Assembly (NCBI GenBank): GCA_024692165.1
Contig: JAILMY010000136.1
Location: 1 to 35,369 of the forward strand
Direction: 5' to 3'
Length of the DNA stretch: 35,369 bases
Source: Butyrivibrio sp.
Lineage (GTDB): Bacteria > Bacillota > Clostridia > Lachnospirales > Lachnospiraceae
In this document: in pieces, positions 16,226 to 26,337 of the stretch
Position numbering within the stretch: the first letter of the stretch is position 1
How the letters are laid out: the number at the start of each line of letters is the position of its first letter
Position numbers and translations under genes: made by a program
The notes under the pieces: generated by a model
What the model saw: only the letters and a program-made list of their open reading frames with translations
Told to the model about the DNA's origin: nothing
Database searches by the model: none

Positions 16226-17056
16226 TCAGAGGGATTTGATATATTCTTCTCCTGCCGCGCGGCCAAGCTGATATACACGCTCAAGCTCCGCCGGATCCTT
16301 CTCGATGGGACTTATATTAAGAGGTGCCTTTGGGCGAATGACCTTAATTTCTCCCTTAAGCTCTTTTTCCCTTATGTATCTCTTTTCCTCGTTGTACATG
16401 AAATGCCTGCGTTCAAGGCACTTTATCATCTCAGGGTATTTGCGCAGAGTCATCCTTACAAGAGGCATGAATTTCTGGGGTGATTTGACATAGTCTACAG
16501 GCTGGGTCTCGATAACAAGAATGTCGTCGTAGCCCTTATCCTCCATGAATTTCAGCGGAATGGAATCTGAAGAGCCGCCGTCCAGATAAACGCCGCCGTC
16601 AATCTCCACAGGTCTTGAAACTATTGGCATTGAAGCAGAAGCCCTGATCCACTCTATATCCTCTTTTTTGCCATCGGTGCATTTGTGATATACGGCCTTG
16701 CCGGTTTTGGCATCGGTAGCCACGCAGTAAAACTCCATGGGATTAGCTTCAAAGGCCTCTATATCCCACTTATCCAGCTTATAGGGAAGCTCATCGTAGC
16801 AAAATTGTACGTTGTAGATGTCCCCTGTGGTCAAAAGGGACCGGATACTGTGATAGCGCTTGTCAGTGCAGTATTTTCTGTTATATCTGAATGCCCTTCC
16901 GATCTGATGGGACTTAATGTTTATTCCAAAGGTTGCCCCTGCGGACACACCTATTGCTCCGTCAAAAGAAATATCGTTCTCCATAAGGACGTCGATAACG
17001 CCACAGGTGAACATTCCCCGCATGGCTCCGCCCTCCATAACAAGCCCTTTTTTCAT
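16226..17056 (-). CDS. Patatin-like phospholipase family protein
   Basis: MKKGLVMEGGAMRGMFTCGVIDVL, GVSAGA nucleophile elbow, DGGSSDSIPL. Confidence 0.9.
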   Translation of the reverse strand: MKKGLVMEGGAMRGMFTCGVIDVLMENDISFDGAIGVSAGATFGINIKSHQIGRAFRYNRKYCTDKRYHSIRSLLTTGDIYNVQFCYDELPYKLDKWDIEAFEANPMEFYCVATDAKTGKAVYHKCTDGKKEDIEWIRASASMPIVSRPVEIDGGVYLDGGSSDSIPLKFMEDKGYDDILVIETQPVDYVKSPQKFMPLVRMTLRKYPEMIKCLERRHFMYNEEKRYIREKELKGEIKVIRPKAPLNISPIEKDPAELERVYQLGRAAGEEYIKSL

Positions 17057-17112
17057 AAGTCTTTCCTCTCAGGTATTTTTTCAAATGCACTGAGCTATCA
17101 GCGCACAAACAT

Positions 17113-17142
17113 AAAAAGGAGTAGCCAAACTCAGCTACTCCT
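17113..17142 (-). terminator. Terminator of the downstream-facing EAL gene
   Basis: GGAGTAGC...GCTACTCC stem followed by TTTTT on the minus strand. Confidence 0.75.
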
Positions 17143-17176
17143 CTAATAATACCTATCCATTGCTTACAATGTAAAG

Positions 17177-19069
17177 CTATTTACTATAGATTTTGACAAA
17201 TTCTTCCATAGGGATCGGTCTTGAAAAATGATATCCCTGCAGGAATGTAACTCCTATATCAGTCATGCTCTTTGCCATCTGCTCATTTTCAATTCCCTCC
17301 GCAGTAATGGAAAAACCCAGCTTTTGAAGTGTCTCAACAACATTTGGAATAAGCACATCCGGCTTGCTGCAATAATCCCAGACTATGCTCATATCCAGCT
17401 TGATATTTATGAAAGGACACTTTTTTAACCTGGCAATATTGGAATAGCCCTTGCCGTAGTCATCCAGGGCAAAAGAGAAGCCCTTCGCCATAAGGGACTC
17501 CATCTGTTTCATGAGCAGAGCCTCATCTACCATAGCCTCTTCAGTTATCTCAAGATGTATGGATTCGGGCTTTATATGGTATTCCTTGATATAAGAAACC
17601 AGCCTGTCGGCAATATCCGAGCGCATGAACTGTATGGGTGAAAGGTTAACGTTTATCCATGAAAGTCCCATGGCATCAACATTGGTATCCCTGATAAATT
17701 TGCAGGTCTTTTCAAATACTATATTCCCCAGCTGGTTTATCATGCCATTTTTTTCCGCAATGGGAATAAAAAGATCCGGCCGGATTATATTTCCGTTAAT
17801 ATCAACAAGCCTGGCCAGGGCTTCTGCCCCCTCAAGCTTCCCGGATTTTGAATTGATGATTGGCTGCAGGAAAACCTTTACCTGGTCATGTTCAATGGAA
17901 TACTTGAGAATCTTTTTGATCTCGCTCGTCTCAGTGATCTTTATCTGTTCATCACTGCTCATAACGATAAGCTCATCTCCGTCTGACTTGGCCGCACTGT
18001 CATATCCACTGCTCAGAATGCTAATGACATTTTCTAAAGAAATCCGCCTGTCTCCAAAGTGAATTATAGCGCCGCGGACATCCAGATAAAGCTCTGCATC
18101 ATCAGTATTCCATCTATGCTTGAATATCTCTTTTATAGAGCTGTAGATGCTTACATAGTCAAAATCATTTTCACTTAGGATAGAGAATCTGCCGTCCCTA
18201 TCATAGAAAATCATTACATTTTTAAAGGTTTCTTCCAGATAGCTTCCGATAAGATCTATTCCCTGATTCATCTGTCTTGCGCCGTAAAGATCCCTTAAAT
18301 CAAAATAATTATCTATCACCAGTTCAAGGACGGTAAACTTTTTCTTGTTATTTATCTCCCCGATATACTCCCTCAGGGCTCTGCTATTGAATATCCAGGT
18401 TCTCGGCTCCAAAAAGAAATCCGGATTAACGAAGGAAAGATAAATGACTATAAGGGCCAGCAGACAGAAGGTATCCATAAGAAGATACTTTGGAAAAGCA
18501 TATCTTACAAAAATACCAATGAGCAAAATAGCGTTATACCAGATAACACTGACGAATTCCCGTCTTCTCCTTACTTTTACACGGTGCTTTAATATCAGGA
18601 TAAATGCGCCGGTCATATAGGCCACAAACAGCGTGTATAACAGATTATACAGCTTTCCTGAATGATAGCCTGTTCCGTCTATGTAAAAGAACCAGTAAGT
18701 CCAGGGCGTACTTATAACAACCAGTGACAAAATAATCGCAGGAATATGCGAAATCATGCACTTTAGAGGATCAGTACTGGCAGATGATTTTAGAATAGTT
18801 GCAGTAAACAGGAAAAACATGAAAGCCCGGAAGAAAAAGGTCACAAAATAGGCCTCATTAAGAAGATATATAAGCCATATCGGTAAAATCTCATAGTTAA
18901 TACAAGCCCATGTAGAAACAATATCAGTCGCCATAACAACGAATTCAATCGCCACCAGCTTAACGAAGTATCTATTTATGCTTATAGGGATTCTCGGAAG
19001 CCCATAGTAATAGCCCATGAATACGACTAATACCAGTAGGGTTGGAATCACATAATTAAAGTTCCACAT
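17177..19069 (-). CDS. Membrane protein with N-terminal multi-TM sensor region, degenerate GGDEF-like region and EAL domain
   Basis: About 7 TM helices; GAEALARL, INVNLSP, EITEEAM, LDDYGKGYSN, AEGIEN, LQGYHFSRP. Confidence 0.9.
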   Translation of the reverse strand: MWNFNYVIPTLLVLVVFMGYYYGLPRIPISINRYFVKLVAIEFVVMATDIVSTWACINYEILPIWLIYLLNEAYFVTFFFRAFMFFLFTATILKSSASTDPLKCMISHIPAIILSLVVISTPWTYWFFYIDGTGYHSGKLYNLLYTLFVAYMTGAFILILKHRVKVRRRREFVSVIWYNAILLIGIFVRYAFPKYLLMDTFCLLALIVIYLSFVNPDFFLEPRTWIFNSRALREYIGEINNKKKFTVLELVIDNYFDLRDLYGARQMNQGIDLIGSYLEETFKNVMIFYDRDGRFSILSENDFDYVSIYSSIKEIFKHRWNTDDAELYLDVRGAIIHFGDRRISLENVISILSSGYDSAAKSDGDELIVMSSDEQIKITETSEIKKILKYSIEHDQVKVFLQPIINSKSGKLEGAEALARLVDINGNIIRPDLFIPIAEKNGMINQLGNIVFEKTCKFIRDTNVDAMGLSWINVNLSPIQFMRSDIADRLVSYIKEYHIKPESIHLEITEEAMVDEALLMKQMESLMAKGFSFALDDYGKGYSNIARLKKCPFINIKLDMSIVWDYCSKPDVLIPNVVETLQKLGFSITAEGIENEQMAKSMTDIGVTFLQGYHFSRPIPMEEFVKIYSK

Positions 19070-19217
19070 AAAGGCCTCTAGTCAAAAAATAGCGCAATAA
19101 TGTATATTAATTTACTCTATTATCATATAATAATCACAAGCATAATTGTTATCTTTTAGAAATATATAATAATTGTTTATATGAGGTTAATTATTGGTCG
19201 GAAAAAGAAATTACGAA

Positions 19218-19246
19218 TTGACAAAAACTACAAAAAACAGTATAAA
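19218..19246 (+). promoter_or_regulatory. Sigma-A promoter of the aldo/keto reductase gene
   Basis: TTGACA (19218-19223), 17-bp spacer, TATAAA (19241-19246). Confidence 0.75.
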
Positions 19247-19251
19247 TATTT

Positions 19252-19270
19252 TATTCAATTCAATTGAATA
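19252..19270. promoter_or_regulatory. Perfect 19-bp palindrome TATTCAATT-C-AATTGAATA, candidate operator
   Basis: 9-1-9 inverted repeat overlapping the predicted transcription start. Confidence 0.6.
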
Positions 19271-19306
19271 CCATGTATAATTATGCGTAGTTTAAGGAGG
19301 TTTCAG

Positions 19307-20491
19307 GTGGAGTATAGAAATAATAAAAATGGGGAGCAAATATCAATCCTTGGTTATGGCTGTATGCGTTTTACCACAAACGGCAGAGGCATAGATGTTC
19401 CCAAAGCTGAAAAAGAAATAATGGCTGCCTATAACATGGGTGTAAACTATTATGACACTGCCTATGTTTACCCCGGAAGTGAGGCTGCTCTGGGGGAGAT
19501 TTTAGAGAAAAACGGCATCAGAGAGAAGGTAAACATAGCAACAAAGCTTCCTCAATATCTGGTAGGAAGCAGAACTGCCCTGGACAGATATTTTGACGAG
19601 GAGCTTAAAAGGCTTCGCACGACTTATGTGGACTACTATCTCATGCACCACATGACTGCCATGAATCAGTGGACCAAGCTGGAAGCTCTCGGTGTTAAGG
19701 ACTGGATCGAGGAAAAGAAAAAGAGCGGTCAGATCAGAAATATAGGTTTTTCATATCACGGAAATACTGAGGATTTCATCGGTATCCTGGACGCCTACGA
19801 CTGGGATTTCTGCCAGATTCAGTACAACTACGTGGATGAACACACTCAGGCCGGCAGAAAGGGTCTTGAACACGCAGCAAAGAAGGGCATTCCTGTAATT
19901 ATCATGGAGCCTCTTCGCGGCGGCAAACTGGTAAATCTTCTTCCTTCAAAGGCAAAAGAACTTATCGCTGCCCAGCCAAATGGCTATACCCCTGCTGAGT
20001 ACGGTCTTCGCTGGCTTTGGAATCAGCCTGAGGTTACCTGCGTTCTCTCGGGAATGAATTCCACTGTCATGGTTGAGGAAAACTGCCGTATTGCTTCAGA
20101 TGCCAAGGCAGGTTCCTTCACACCAGAGGATTTTGCTGTTATAGAGCAGGTAAAAAAGATCATCTCCGAGTCTGAGCTTGTTGGCTGCACAGGCTGCAGA
20201 TACTGCATGCCGTGTCCTAAGGGCGTGGACATTCCTGCCCTCTTCAGGAGTTACAACATGACAGCTGTTGATGGTAAGCGCAATGCCCGCTTCGAATACG
20301 CCCAGAGCGTTGGACTTCGTTTGGAGCCGGCTTTCGCCACCCAGTGTATTGAATGCGGCAAATGTGAACAGCACTGTCCTCAGAACATTCCAATCCGCCA
20401 GAAGCTCAAAGAGGCCGACAAAGCCATCAGACCTCTTCCCTACAAGGTCGGCATAAATGTGGTAAGGAAGTTCATGTTAAGAAATAAATAA
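19307..20491 (+). CDS. Aldo/keto reductase with C-terminal ferredoxin-like 4Fe-4S region
   Basis: ISILGYGCMRF, NYYDTAYVYPGSE, YYLMHHM; CTGCRYCMPCPKGVDIP and CIECGKCEQHCPQNIPI; likely GTG start at 19307 after AAGGAGG. Confidence 0.9.
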   Translation: MEYRNNKNGEQISILGYGCMRFTTNGRGIDVPKAEKEIMAAYNMGVNYYDTAYVYPGSEAALGEILEKNGIREKVNIATKLPQYLVGSRTALDRYFDEELKRLRTTYVDYYLMHHMTAMNQWTKLEALGVKDWIEEKKKSGQIRNIGFSYHGNTEDFIGILDAYDWDFCQIQYNYVDEHTQAGRKGLEHAAKKGIPVIIMEPLRGGKLVNLLPSKAKELIAAQPNGYTPAEYGLRWLWNQPEVTCVLSGMNSTVMVEENCRIASDAKAGSFTPEDFAVIEQVKKIISESELVGCTGCRYCMPCPKGVDIPALFRSYNMTAVDGKRNARFEYAQSVGLRLEPAFATQCIECGKCEQHCPQNIPIRQKLKEADKAIRPLPYKVGINVVRKFMLRNK

Positions 20492-20503
20492 TATGCAGAA
20501 CAA

Positions 20504-20550
20504 AGGGATATGACGATTTTCCAAAACGAATCGTCATATCCCTATATTTT
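20504..20550. terminator. Terminator between converging aldo/keto reductase and aminotransferase genes
   Basis: 15-bp perfect stem AGGGATATGACGATT/AATCGTCATATCCCT (20504-20518/20529-20543) then ATATTTTT. Confidence 0.85.
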
Positions 20551-20556
20551 TGCTTA

Positions 20557-21846
20557 TTACTCTGCGTTTTCAAGCATCTTTTTGATGGCGCTGATACGAA
20601 CGCAGACGGTGAAAATATCCATGGCAGTGCGAAGATCTGCCAGTGAAGGGAAGGTAGGTGCAATACGAATATTTGCATCGTGGGGATCCTTCTTGTAAGG
20701 ATAGGTTGCTCCGGCTCCTGTCATGGTTACACCGGCTTTTTTAGCCCGGGCAACAACATCCTTGGCACAACCATCCGGTGCATTAAAGCTGATGAAGTAA
20801 CCTCCCTTTGGCTTGGTCCACTCGCCAATTCCGCATGGGGTGAGGTCTCTGTCTAAGATTTCAAGAACTGCTTCAAATTTAGGTCTTATAATATCAGCAT
20901 GCTTTCTCATGTGAGCCTTCATGCCATTAATATCCTTAAAGAATCTTACATGACGCAGCTGGTTAACCTTATCATGACCGATGGTCTGGTTTGTAAGCTG
21001 TGCTGTAATGTCATCCAGGTTGTTAAGTGAAGTAGCAAGAGCTGCAATTCCGCTTCCGGGGAATGTGATCTTGGAAGTAGAAGCAAATTTGTAAACCATA
21101 TCAGGGTTTCCTGCCTTCTTACACTCAGCAAGGATCTCGATAAGATAATCCTGATCATCATCGTAAAGATGGTGGATTCCGTAGGCATTATCCCAGAAAA
21201 TACGGAAGTCCTTGGCTGCAGGCTTAAGTCTTGCAAATCTTCTTACAGTTTCGTCAGAATATGAGTACCCTTGAGGGTTTGAATACTTAGGAACACACCA
21301 GATACCCTTTATGGAATCATCAGTAGAAACAAGAGCCTCTACCTGATCCATATCAGGACCTTCCGGAGTCATGTCCACATTTATCATTTCAATTCCGAAG
21401 TATTCCGTAATGGCAAAGTGCCTGTCGTATCCGGGAACAGGGCAAAGGAACTTGACCTTATCCAGTTTACACCAGGGAGTGTTGCCCATGATACCATGAG
21501 TGTATGCACGTGAAACTGTATCATACATAACATTAAGAGAGGAGTTACCGTAGATAATGATGTTCTCAGGCTTATTTTCCATCATAGCGCCAATGAGAAC
21601 CTTTGCCTCATCAATACCTGTCAGAACGCCATAGTTACGACAGTCTGTTCCATCTTCACAGGAAAGATCAGCCTCAGAGTTAAGTGCATCCATAAGTCCC
21701 ATGGAAAGATCAAGCTGTTCGATACAAGGCTTTCCTCTTGACATATTAAGACTAAGACTCATTTCCTGGTACTTCTTGTACTCAGCTTTGAGCTTTACCA
21801 GTTCTTCGTTAAGCTCCTGCTTGTTCATTTCTACGTATTTCTTCAT
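20557..21846 (-). CDS. Class I/II-type PLP aminotransferase (aspartate aminotransferase-like, PF12897-type)
   Basis: SLNMSRGKPCIEQLDLS, IIYGNSSLNVMYD, KYSNPQGYSYSDETV, FASTSKITFPGSGIAALA; start trimmed to MKKYVEMN. Confidence 0.9.
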   Translation of the reverse strand: MKKYVEMNKQELNEELVKLKAEYKKYQEMSLSLNMSRGKPCIEQLDLSMGLMDALNSEADLSCEDGTDCRNYGVLTGIDEAKVLIGAMMENKPENIIIYGNSSLNVMYDTVSRAYTHGIMGNTPWCKLDKVKFLCPVPGYDRHFAITEYFGIEMINVDMTPEGPDMDQVEALVSTDDSIKGIWCVPKYSNPQGYSYSDETVRRFARLKPAAKDFRIFWDNAYGIHHLYDDDQDYLIEILAECKKAGNPDMVYKFASTSKITFPGSGIAALATSLNNLDDITAQLTNQTIGHDKVNQLRHVRFFKDINGMKAHMRKHADIIRPKFEAVLEILDRDLTPCGIGEWTKPKGGYFISFNAPDGCAKDVVARAKKAGVTMTGAGATYPYKKDPHDANIRIAPTFPSLADLRTAMDIFTVCVRISAIKKMLENAE

Positions 21847-21921
21847 AAAAATCTCCTCACGTAACAGATTGTATACAAAAATACATTTATTCAATCTTAC
21901 AACGTCGCAGTTAATTTTTCA

Positions 21922-21957
21922 ATAAAAAAGTTGCAACACATTAAAGTGCTGCAACTT
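21922..21957 (-). terminator. Terminator of the histidine phosphatase gene
   Basis: AAGTTGCA.../...TGCAACTT stem (21928-21957) followed by a minus-strand T6. Confidence 0.75.
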
Positions 21958-21963
21958 ATATTT

Positions 21964-22539
21964 TCAACGTATGCTGTCAATTGTCCTGTGCTGTCCGTTT
22001 ATGGACTCATAAATGCGGATTTCACAGTTCTTTGGTCTTGGTCTCCAGATGTAGCCCCTCTTTGCATCCTCAAGATAGCCCCTGATCACTCTGATGATTC
22101 CTCCATGACACGCCACCAGCACGTTTTCATAGTTCTCTTTTTCAAGCTCCCGGAAAAAAGACTGAACTCTCTCGATCATCTGGGCAGTAGTCTCTACGGT
22201 TCTGGGTGCGGGAAAGATCTCCGGAATTGCCCAGTAAAGCGACATAGGAATTCCCACTCCGCAGTAAGGCTTCATCTCATATTTTCCAAATTCCGCCTCG
22301 ATAATCCGCTCGTCGGTTATCACCCTGTCCATAGGGACATTTCCTATTATTGATGCGGTCTCCACTGCTCTTGACAAAGGGCTTGAGTACACCGCATCAA
22401 ACTTAATGTCTCCGATCTTTTCTCTGGCGGCACGAGCCTGCTCTCTTCCTGTGTCATTAAGAGGATAGTCGCTTCTGCCCTGCATCAGCTTTTTAGCATT
22501 AAGATCTGTCTGTCCGTGTCTTGTTACGTATATCTTCAT
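21964..22539 (-). CDS. Histidine phosphatase family protein (phosphoglycerate mutase-like)
   Basis: MKIYVTRHGQTDLNAKKLMQGRSDYPLNDTGREQA; VYSSPLSRAVETA; VLVACHGGIIR. Confidence 0.92.
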   Translation of the reverse strand: MKIYVTRHGQTDLNAKKLMQGRSDYPLNDTGREQARAAREKIGDIKFDAVYSSPLSRAVETASIIGNVPMDRVITDERIIEAEFGKYEMKPYCGVGIPMSLYWAIPEIFPAPRTVETTAQMIERVQSFFRELEKENYENVLVACHGGIIRVIRGYLEDAKRGYIWRPRPKNCEIRIYESINGQHRTIDSIR

Positions 22540-22557
22540 AGTTGTCTCACCTTACGA

Positions 22558-23517
22558 TCAGCGCCTGGCCTTTTTACTGTAGTCTACTCTCATGTTCTTA
22601 AGTTCTTCCCATAGAACCTTGTAGTTGTCGTATCTTACCTGAGAAATCTTACCCTGGGAAAGAGCCTCTTTTACTCCGCAGTCAGGCTCTGCAATGTGGG
22701 AGCATCCTCCAAAGCGGCACAGGGGCTCATACTCCACAAATTCAGGATAGTACTGCATAAGGGTGTCAGCCGTAACATCTCTCATTTCAAGGGATGTAAA
22801 GCCCGGAGTGTCAATAACGTAGGTTCCGTTATCACCTCGGTCATCTTCCTGCTTTGAACCATCACTGTCTCTGTCATCTCCAAACAGCTCTTCCACAAAA
22901 AAGAGCTCAGAGTGTCTTGTGGTGTTCTTGCCTCGCTCAATCTTTTTGGAAAGCTCCCCTGTCTGCATATCCGCATCGGGCACCAGTTTGTTAAGAAGCG
23001 ATGACTTACCTACGCCACTGGGACCTGCCAGGGTTGTGGTTTTTCCCTTTAACAGCTCTTTTAGCTCATCCAGTCCCTTTTCCTCCCGGACGCTTATAAA
23101 AAGAACCTTGTAACCGCACTTTTCATAGGCATCATAGAGCTCCTGCTGCTCCTCTTTGGTGGCTATATCCTGCTTATTAAAGCAGATGATAACCGGGAGA
23201 TTCTGCTGGCGCATCTGTATAAGGAATCTGTCCAGCAGGTTGTAGCTTGGATTTGGCTTAACTATGGCAAACAAAATAACCGCCTGGTCCACATTGGCAA
23301 CAGGCGGTCTAAGCAGCTGATTTTTTCTTGGGAATATCTCTGTGATATTTCCCAGCTTTTTTTCATCGTCGATAATATCAATCTCGACATTATCGCCCAC
23401 CAAAGGTTTAAGATTTGATTTCCTGAATATGCCTTTTGCCTTACATTCGTATGCCTTTTCATCAAAGGTTTCCACGTAGTAAAACCCGGCAATTCCCTTT
23501 AGGATTCGTCCCTTCAT
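22558..23517 (-). CDS. rsgA: Ribosome small subunit-dependent GTPase A
   Basis: MKGRILKGIAGFYYVE; circularly permuted GTPase GPSGVGKSSLLN, DTPGFTS; zinc site C-GGCSHIAEPDC. Confidence 0.96.
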   Translation of the reverse strand: MKGRILKGIAGFYYVETFDEKAYECKAKGIFRKSNLKPLVGDNVEIDIIDDEKKLGNITEIFPRKNQLLRPPVANVDQAVILFAIVKPNPSYNLLDRFLIQMRQQNLPVIICFNKQDIATKEEQQELYDAYEKCGYKVLFISVREEKGLDELKELLKGKTTTLAGPSGVGKSSLLNKLVPDADMQTGELSKKIERGKNTTRHSELFFVEELFGDDRDSDGSKQEDDRGDNGTYVIDTPGFTSLEMRDVTADTLMQYYPEFVEYEPLCRFGGCSHIAEPDCGVKEALSQGKISQVRYDNYKVLWEELKNMRVDYSKKARR

Positions 23518-25532
23518 TAATTCTCCTGATTAAATGTAACTGCCCTTGTAACTGTTACTTCCTTGGTCTCTCCTCCGGTAGTCTCACCGGTTTCAGGATT
23601 GGTTGTAGTAGGCGCTGTAGCTGTATATACAAAAGTGATTGTTCCTGTAGGAGATGTGATTCCCTTGGAATTCATCTGAATAGGAAAATCTGAAGTAGTT
23701 GTATTAAGAAGTGTCGTGCCATCGGTTGTAACCAGTGTTACATGTACGGAAAGACCTGCAGTGTAGTTCTCACCCTCTGTCGGTGCTCCGATATCCGATG
23801 TATAGCTGTAGGTAACCTTAGCAGGACCTGTTGAAAGCTCCATGTTTATCACAGTTCCCTCAGATACTGAGGTTCCAACTGCTATGGACTGGGCACAGAT
23901 AAGGCCTGTGAGGTTTGTGTCCTCATTGCTGGTCTCCACAACGTTACCTGCCTGAAGACCTGCCTCAACCAGTGTAATAACCGCATCCTCTGAGGTCATA
24001 CCAATTACATTTGGCACAGTAACCTGACCCTCAGCCTTGGCAACTGTAACTTCCGTGGTTGCAGCCGCTGTAGTAGCATTAGCACCTGTACTTACATAAA
24101 CTGTGATGGTCGATCCGCTGGCTGCTCTGTTTCCTGCTGCAGGATTGGAATAAGAAACTGTATCCTTTGCCAGAGTGCTGCCGGCGTCATCAGCTCTTTC
24201 TACCTTAAAGCCCTTTTCGTTCAAAGCTGCCACAGCTTCTGCGTATGCCTTGCCGCTTACATCAGGAATAATGATTCCCTCTGATGATCCGGCGTTTGTA
24301 TCGCTGACAGCTGATGAAGCTGCGTTACTTGCCTGGTTACCGCCTTCGTCTGAGGATCCGAAAATTCCAAGGCTTCTTCCCACAAGAAGAATTACCATGA
24401 AGCCGATAAGAAGCGCCAGGATAATAGCTATAGCTATGGTTATCTTCTCCATAGAGCCCGGTGCCGGGTTTGAGGAACGACGTCTGTCTCTGTCATACTC
24501 GTAGAGATCGTCATCGTCGTAATTCCTTCTCCTGGGACGTCTGTCTCTATCATAATCGTCGTAACGATTGTCCTTGTCATAGTCGTCTTTGAGTCGCATA
24601 GGCTCAGTGTCGGAAATCCTGCCGCCATTTTTGACAGCTGAGGTTTCTTCCTCTGAAGCGACTCTTGTAGCCCCCTCTTCGTCCGGGTCTACCAAATTAA
24701 CGAAATCCTTATCAGGAGTGATAAGTGATCTCTTAAGGTCTGAAATAAGCTCTGCAGCGTTCTGATATCTTCTGTCAGGGCTCTTCTGACAGCACTTGAG
24801 GACTATCTTCTCAACGCTGATCGGTATATCATCGCCATAATCCGCAGGACTTGGAAGGTCCTCCTGGATATGCTTGATGGCTATAGCAACGGTTGTGTCG
24901 CCGTTGAACGGCACACGGCCTGTAAGCATCTCAAATAAGGTAATACCCAGTGAATAAATATCACTCTTGGCATCACTGTAACCACCTCTTGCCTGCTCCG
25001 GTGAGGTGTAATGAACCGATCCCATAACATTGGAAGTGATGGTGTTACTGGTTGCAGCCTTAGCGATACCAAAGTCTGTTACCTTAACCTTGCCTTCCTT
25101 GGAGATCATAATGTTCTGAGGCTTGATATCTCTGTGGATAATATTGTTGTTATGAGCAGCCTCAAGGCCCATTGCAACCTGTATAGCTATACTAACGGCT
25201 TCTTTCACCGAAAGTCTTTGTTTCTTCTCTATATATTTCTTAAGGGTAATACCGTCAACCAACTCCATTACAATGTAGTTGATGCCATCTTCATCACCAA
25301 CATCATATACATTTACGATGTTAGGATGCATAAGTCCTGCTGTTGACTGGGCTTCTACACGGAATTTGGAAACGAAATTCTCATTCTCCGAAAATTCCTG
25401 CTTGAGCACCTTAACTGCCACAAGGCGGTTCAGCTTATGATCTTTTGCTTTATATACATCGGACATTCCGCCGGTTCCGATCTTTTCCAGAACCTCATAG
25501 CGATCTCCGATCACCATTCCTATCTTAATCAT
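23517..25532 (-). CDS. prkC: PASTA-domain Ser/Thr protein kinase
   Basis: IIHRDIKPQNIM, DFGIAKA, VHYTSPEQARG; one TM; two PASTA domains (IIIPDVSGK..., VTVPNVIGM...). Confidence 0.95.
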   Translation of the reverse strand: MIKIGMVIGDRYEVLEKIGTGGMSDVYKAKDHKLNRLVAVKVLKQEFSENENFVSKFRVEAQSTAGLMHPNIVNVYDVGDEDGINYIVMELVDGITLKKYIEKKQRLSVKEAVSIAIQVAMGLEAAHNNNIIHRDIKPQNIMISKEGKVKVTDFGIAKAATSNTITSNVMGSVHYTSPEQARGGYSDAKSDIYSLGITLFEMLTGRVPFNGDTTVAIAIKHIQEDLPSPADYGDDIPISVEKIVLKCCQKSPDRRYQNAAELISDLKRSLITPDKDFVNLVDPDEEGATRVASEEETSAVKNGGRISDTEPMRLKDDYDKDNRYDDYDRDRRPRRRNYDDDDLYEYDRDRRRSSNPAPGSMEKITIAIAIILALLIGFMVILLVGRSLGIFGSSDEGGNQASNAASSAVSDTNAGSSEGIIIPDVSGKAYAEAVAALNEKGFKVERADDAGSTLAKDTVSYSNPAAGNRAASGSTITVYVSTGANATTAAATTEVTVAKAEGQVTVPNVIGMTSEDAVITLVEAGLQAGNVVETSNEDTNLTGLICAQSIAVGTSVSEGTVINMELSTGPAKVTYSYTSDIGAPTEGENYTAGLSVHVTLVTTDGTTLLNTTTSDFPIQMNSKGITSPTGTITFVYTATAPTTTNPETGETTGGETKEVTVTRAVTFNQEN

Positions 25533-26289
25533 TTAGTCCTCCGTCATGTGCCACTTCATCAGCGAACGGCTCAATAAGGATAACTGCAATATTATCCTTC
25601 CCCCCATTGTTATTAGCCGCAATTACAAGCTTCTGAGCTTTTTCAATAATATCTCTCTGACCGCTTACGATCATGCGGATTTCCTCATCCTCCAGCATGT
25701 TTGTAAGACCGTCGGAACACATGAGAACTATGTCCCCTCTGTTTAATTCCACGTTAAAAAAATCGATGTCTACATTCTTCTCGGCACCGATAGCCCTGGT
25801 AATAATATTTTTGTCCAGGGAATGTCTGGCGGTTTCTCTGTCAATTCCGCCCATCCGTACCATTTCCTCCACAAGAGAATGATCCCTTGTGATCTGAGTG
25901 ATACCACTGTCATTAATGACGTAAAGTCTTGAATCACCTACATTGGCAACCTGAAGATACCTCCCCAGAACGGTGCAGGCAACAACAGTAGTCCCCATAC
26001 CAAAAAGCTTGGGGTCTTCAGAAGCCTTTTCAATAAGCTTGCTGTTGGCAGTCTTGATAGCCTTCTCCAGAATCTTCACAGGGCTCTGTTCAAAAGACTT
26101 CTCGATCTCCTCTACCATAGTGTCCACGGTAAATCTTGAAGCGTAATCTCCGGCGTTATGACCGCCCATGCCATCTGCGACGATAAAGACATTGGAGAGA
26201 TTTCCAAGCTTTCTGTCTGAAGAAAAGACATAATCCTGATTCAGTTTTCGTTTTTTTCCTATGTCCGTTACGGAAAAGGTCTTTAACAA
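25525..26289 (-). CDS. prpC: PP2C-family Ser/Thr phosphatase
   Basis: RKLNQDYVF, VADGMGGHNAGD, VANVGDSRLY, LMCSDGLTNML, KDNIAVI; overlaps kinase start. Confidence 0.95.
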   Translation of the reverse strand: MLKTFSVTDIGKKRKLNQDYVFSSDRKLGNLSNVFIVADGMGGHNAGDYASRFTVDTMVEEIEKSFEQSPVKILEKAIKTANSKLIEKASEDPKLFGMGTTVVACTVLGRYLQVANVGDSRLYVINDSGITQITRDHSLVEEMVRMGGIDRETARHSLDKNIITRAIGAEKNVDIDFFNVELNRGDIVLMCSDGLTNMLEDEEIRMIVSGQRDIIEKAQKLVIAANNNGGKDNIAVILIEPFADEVAHDGGLND

Positions 26290-26337
26290 GTAAGTTGCCT
26301 CCAGCTATCTTTTTTCATCACACAAAATAGACAGGTG

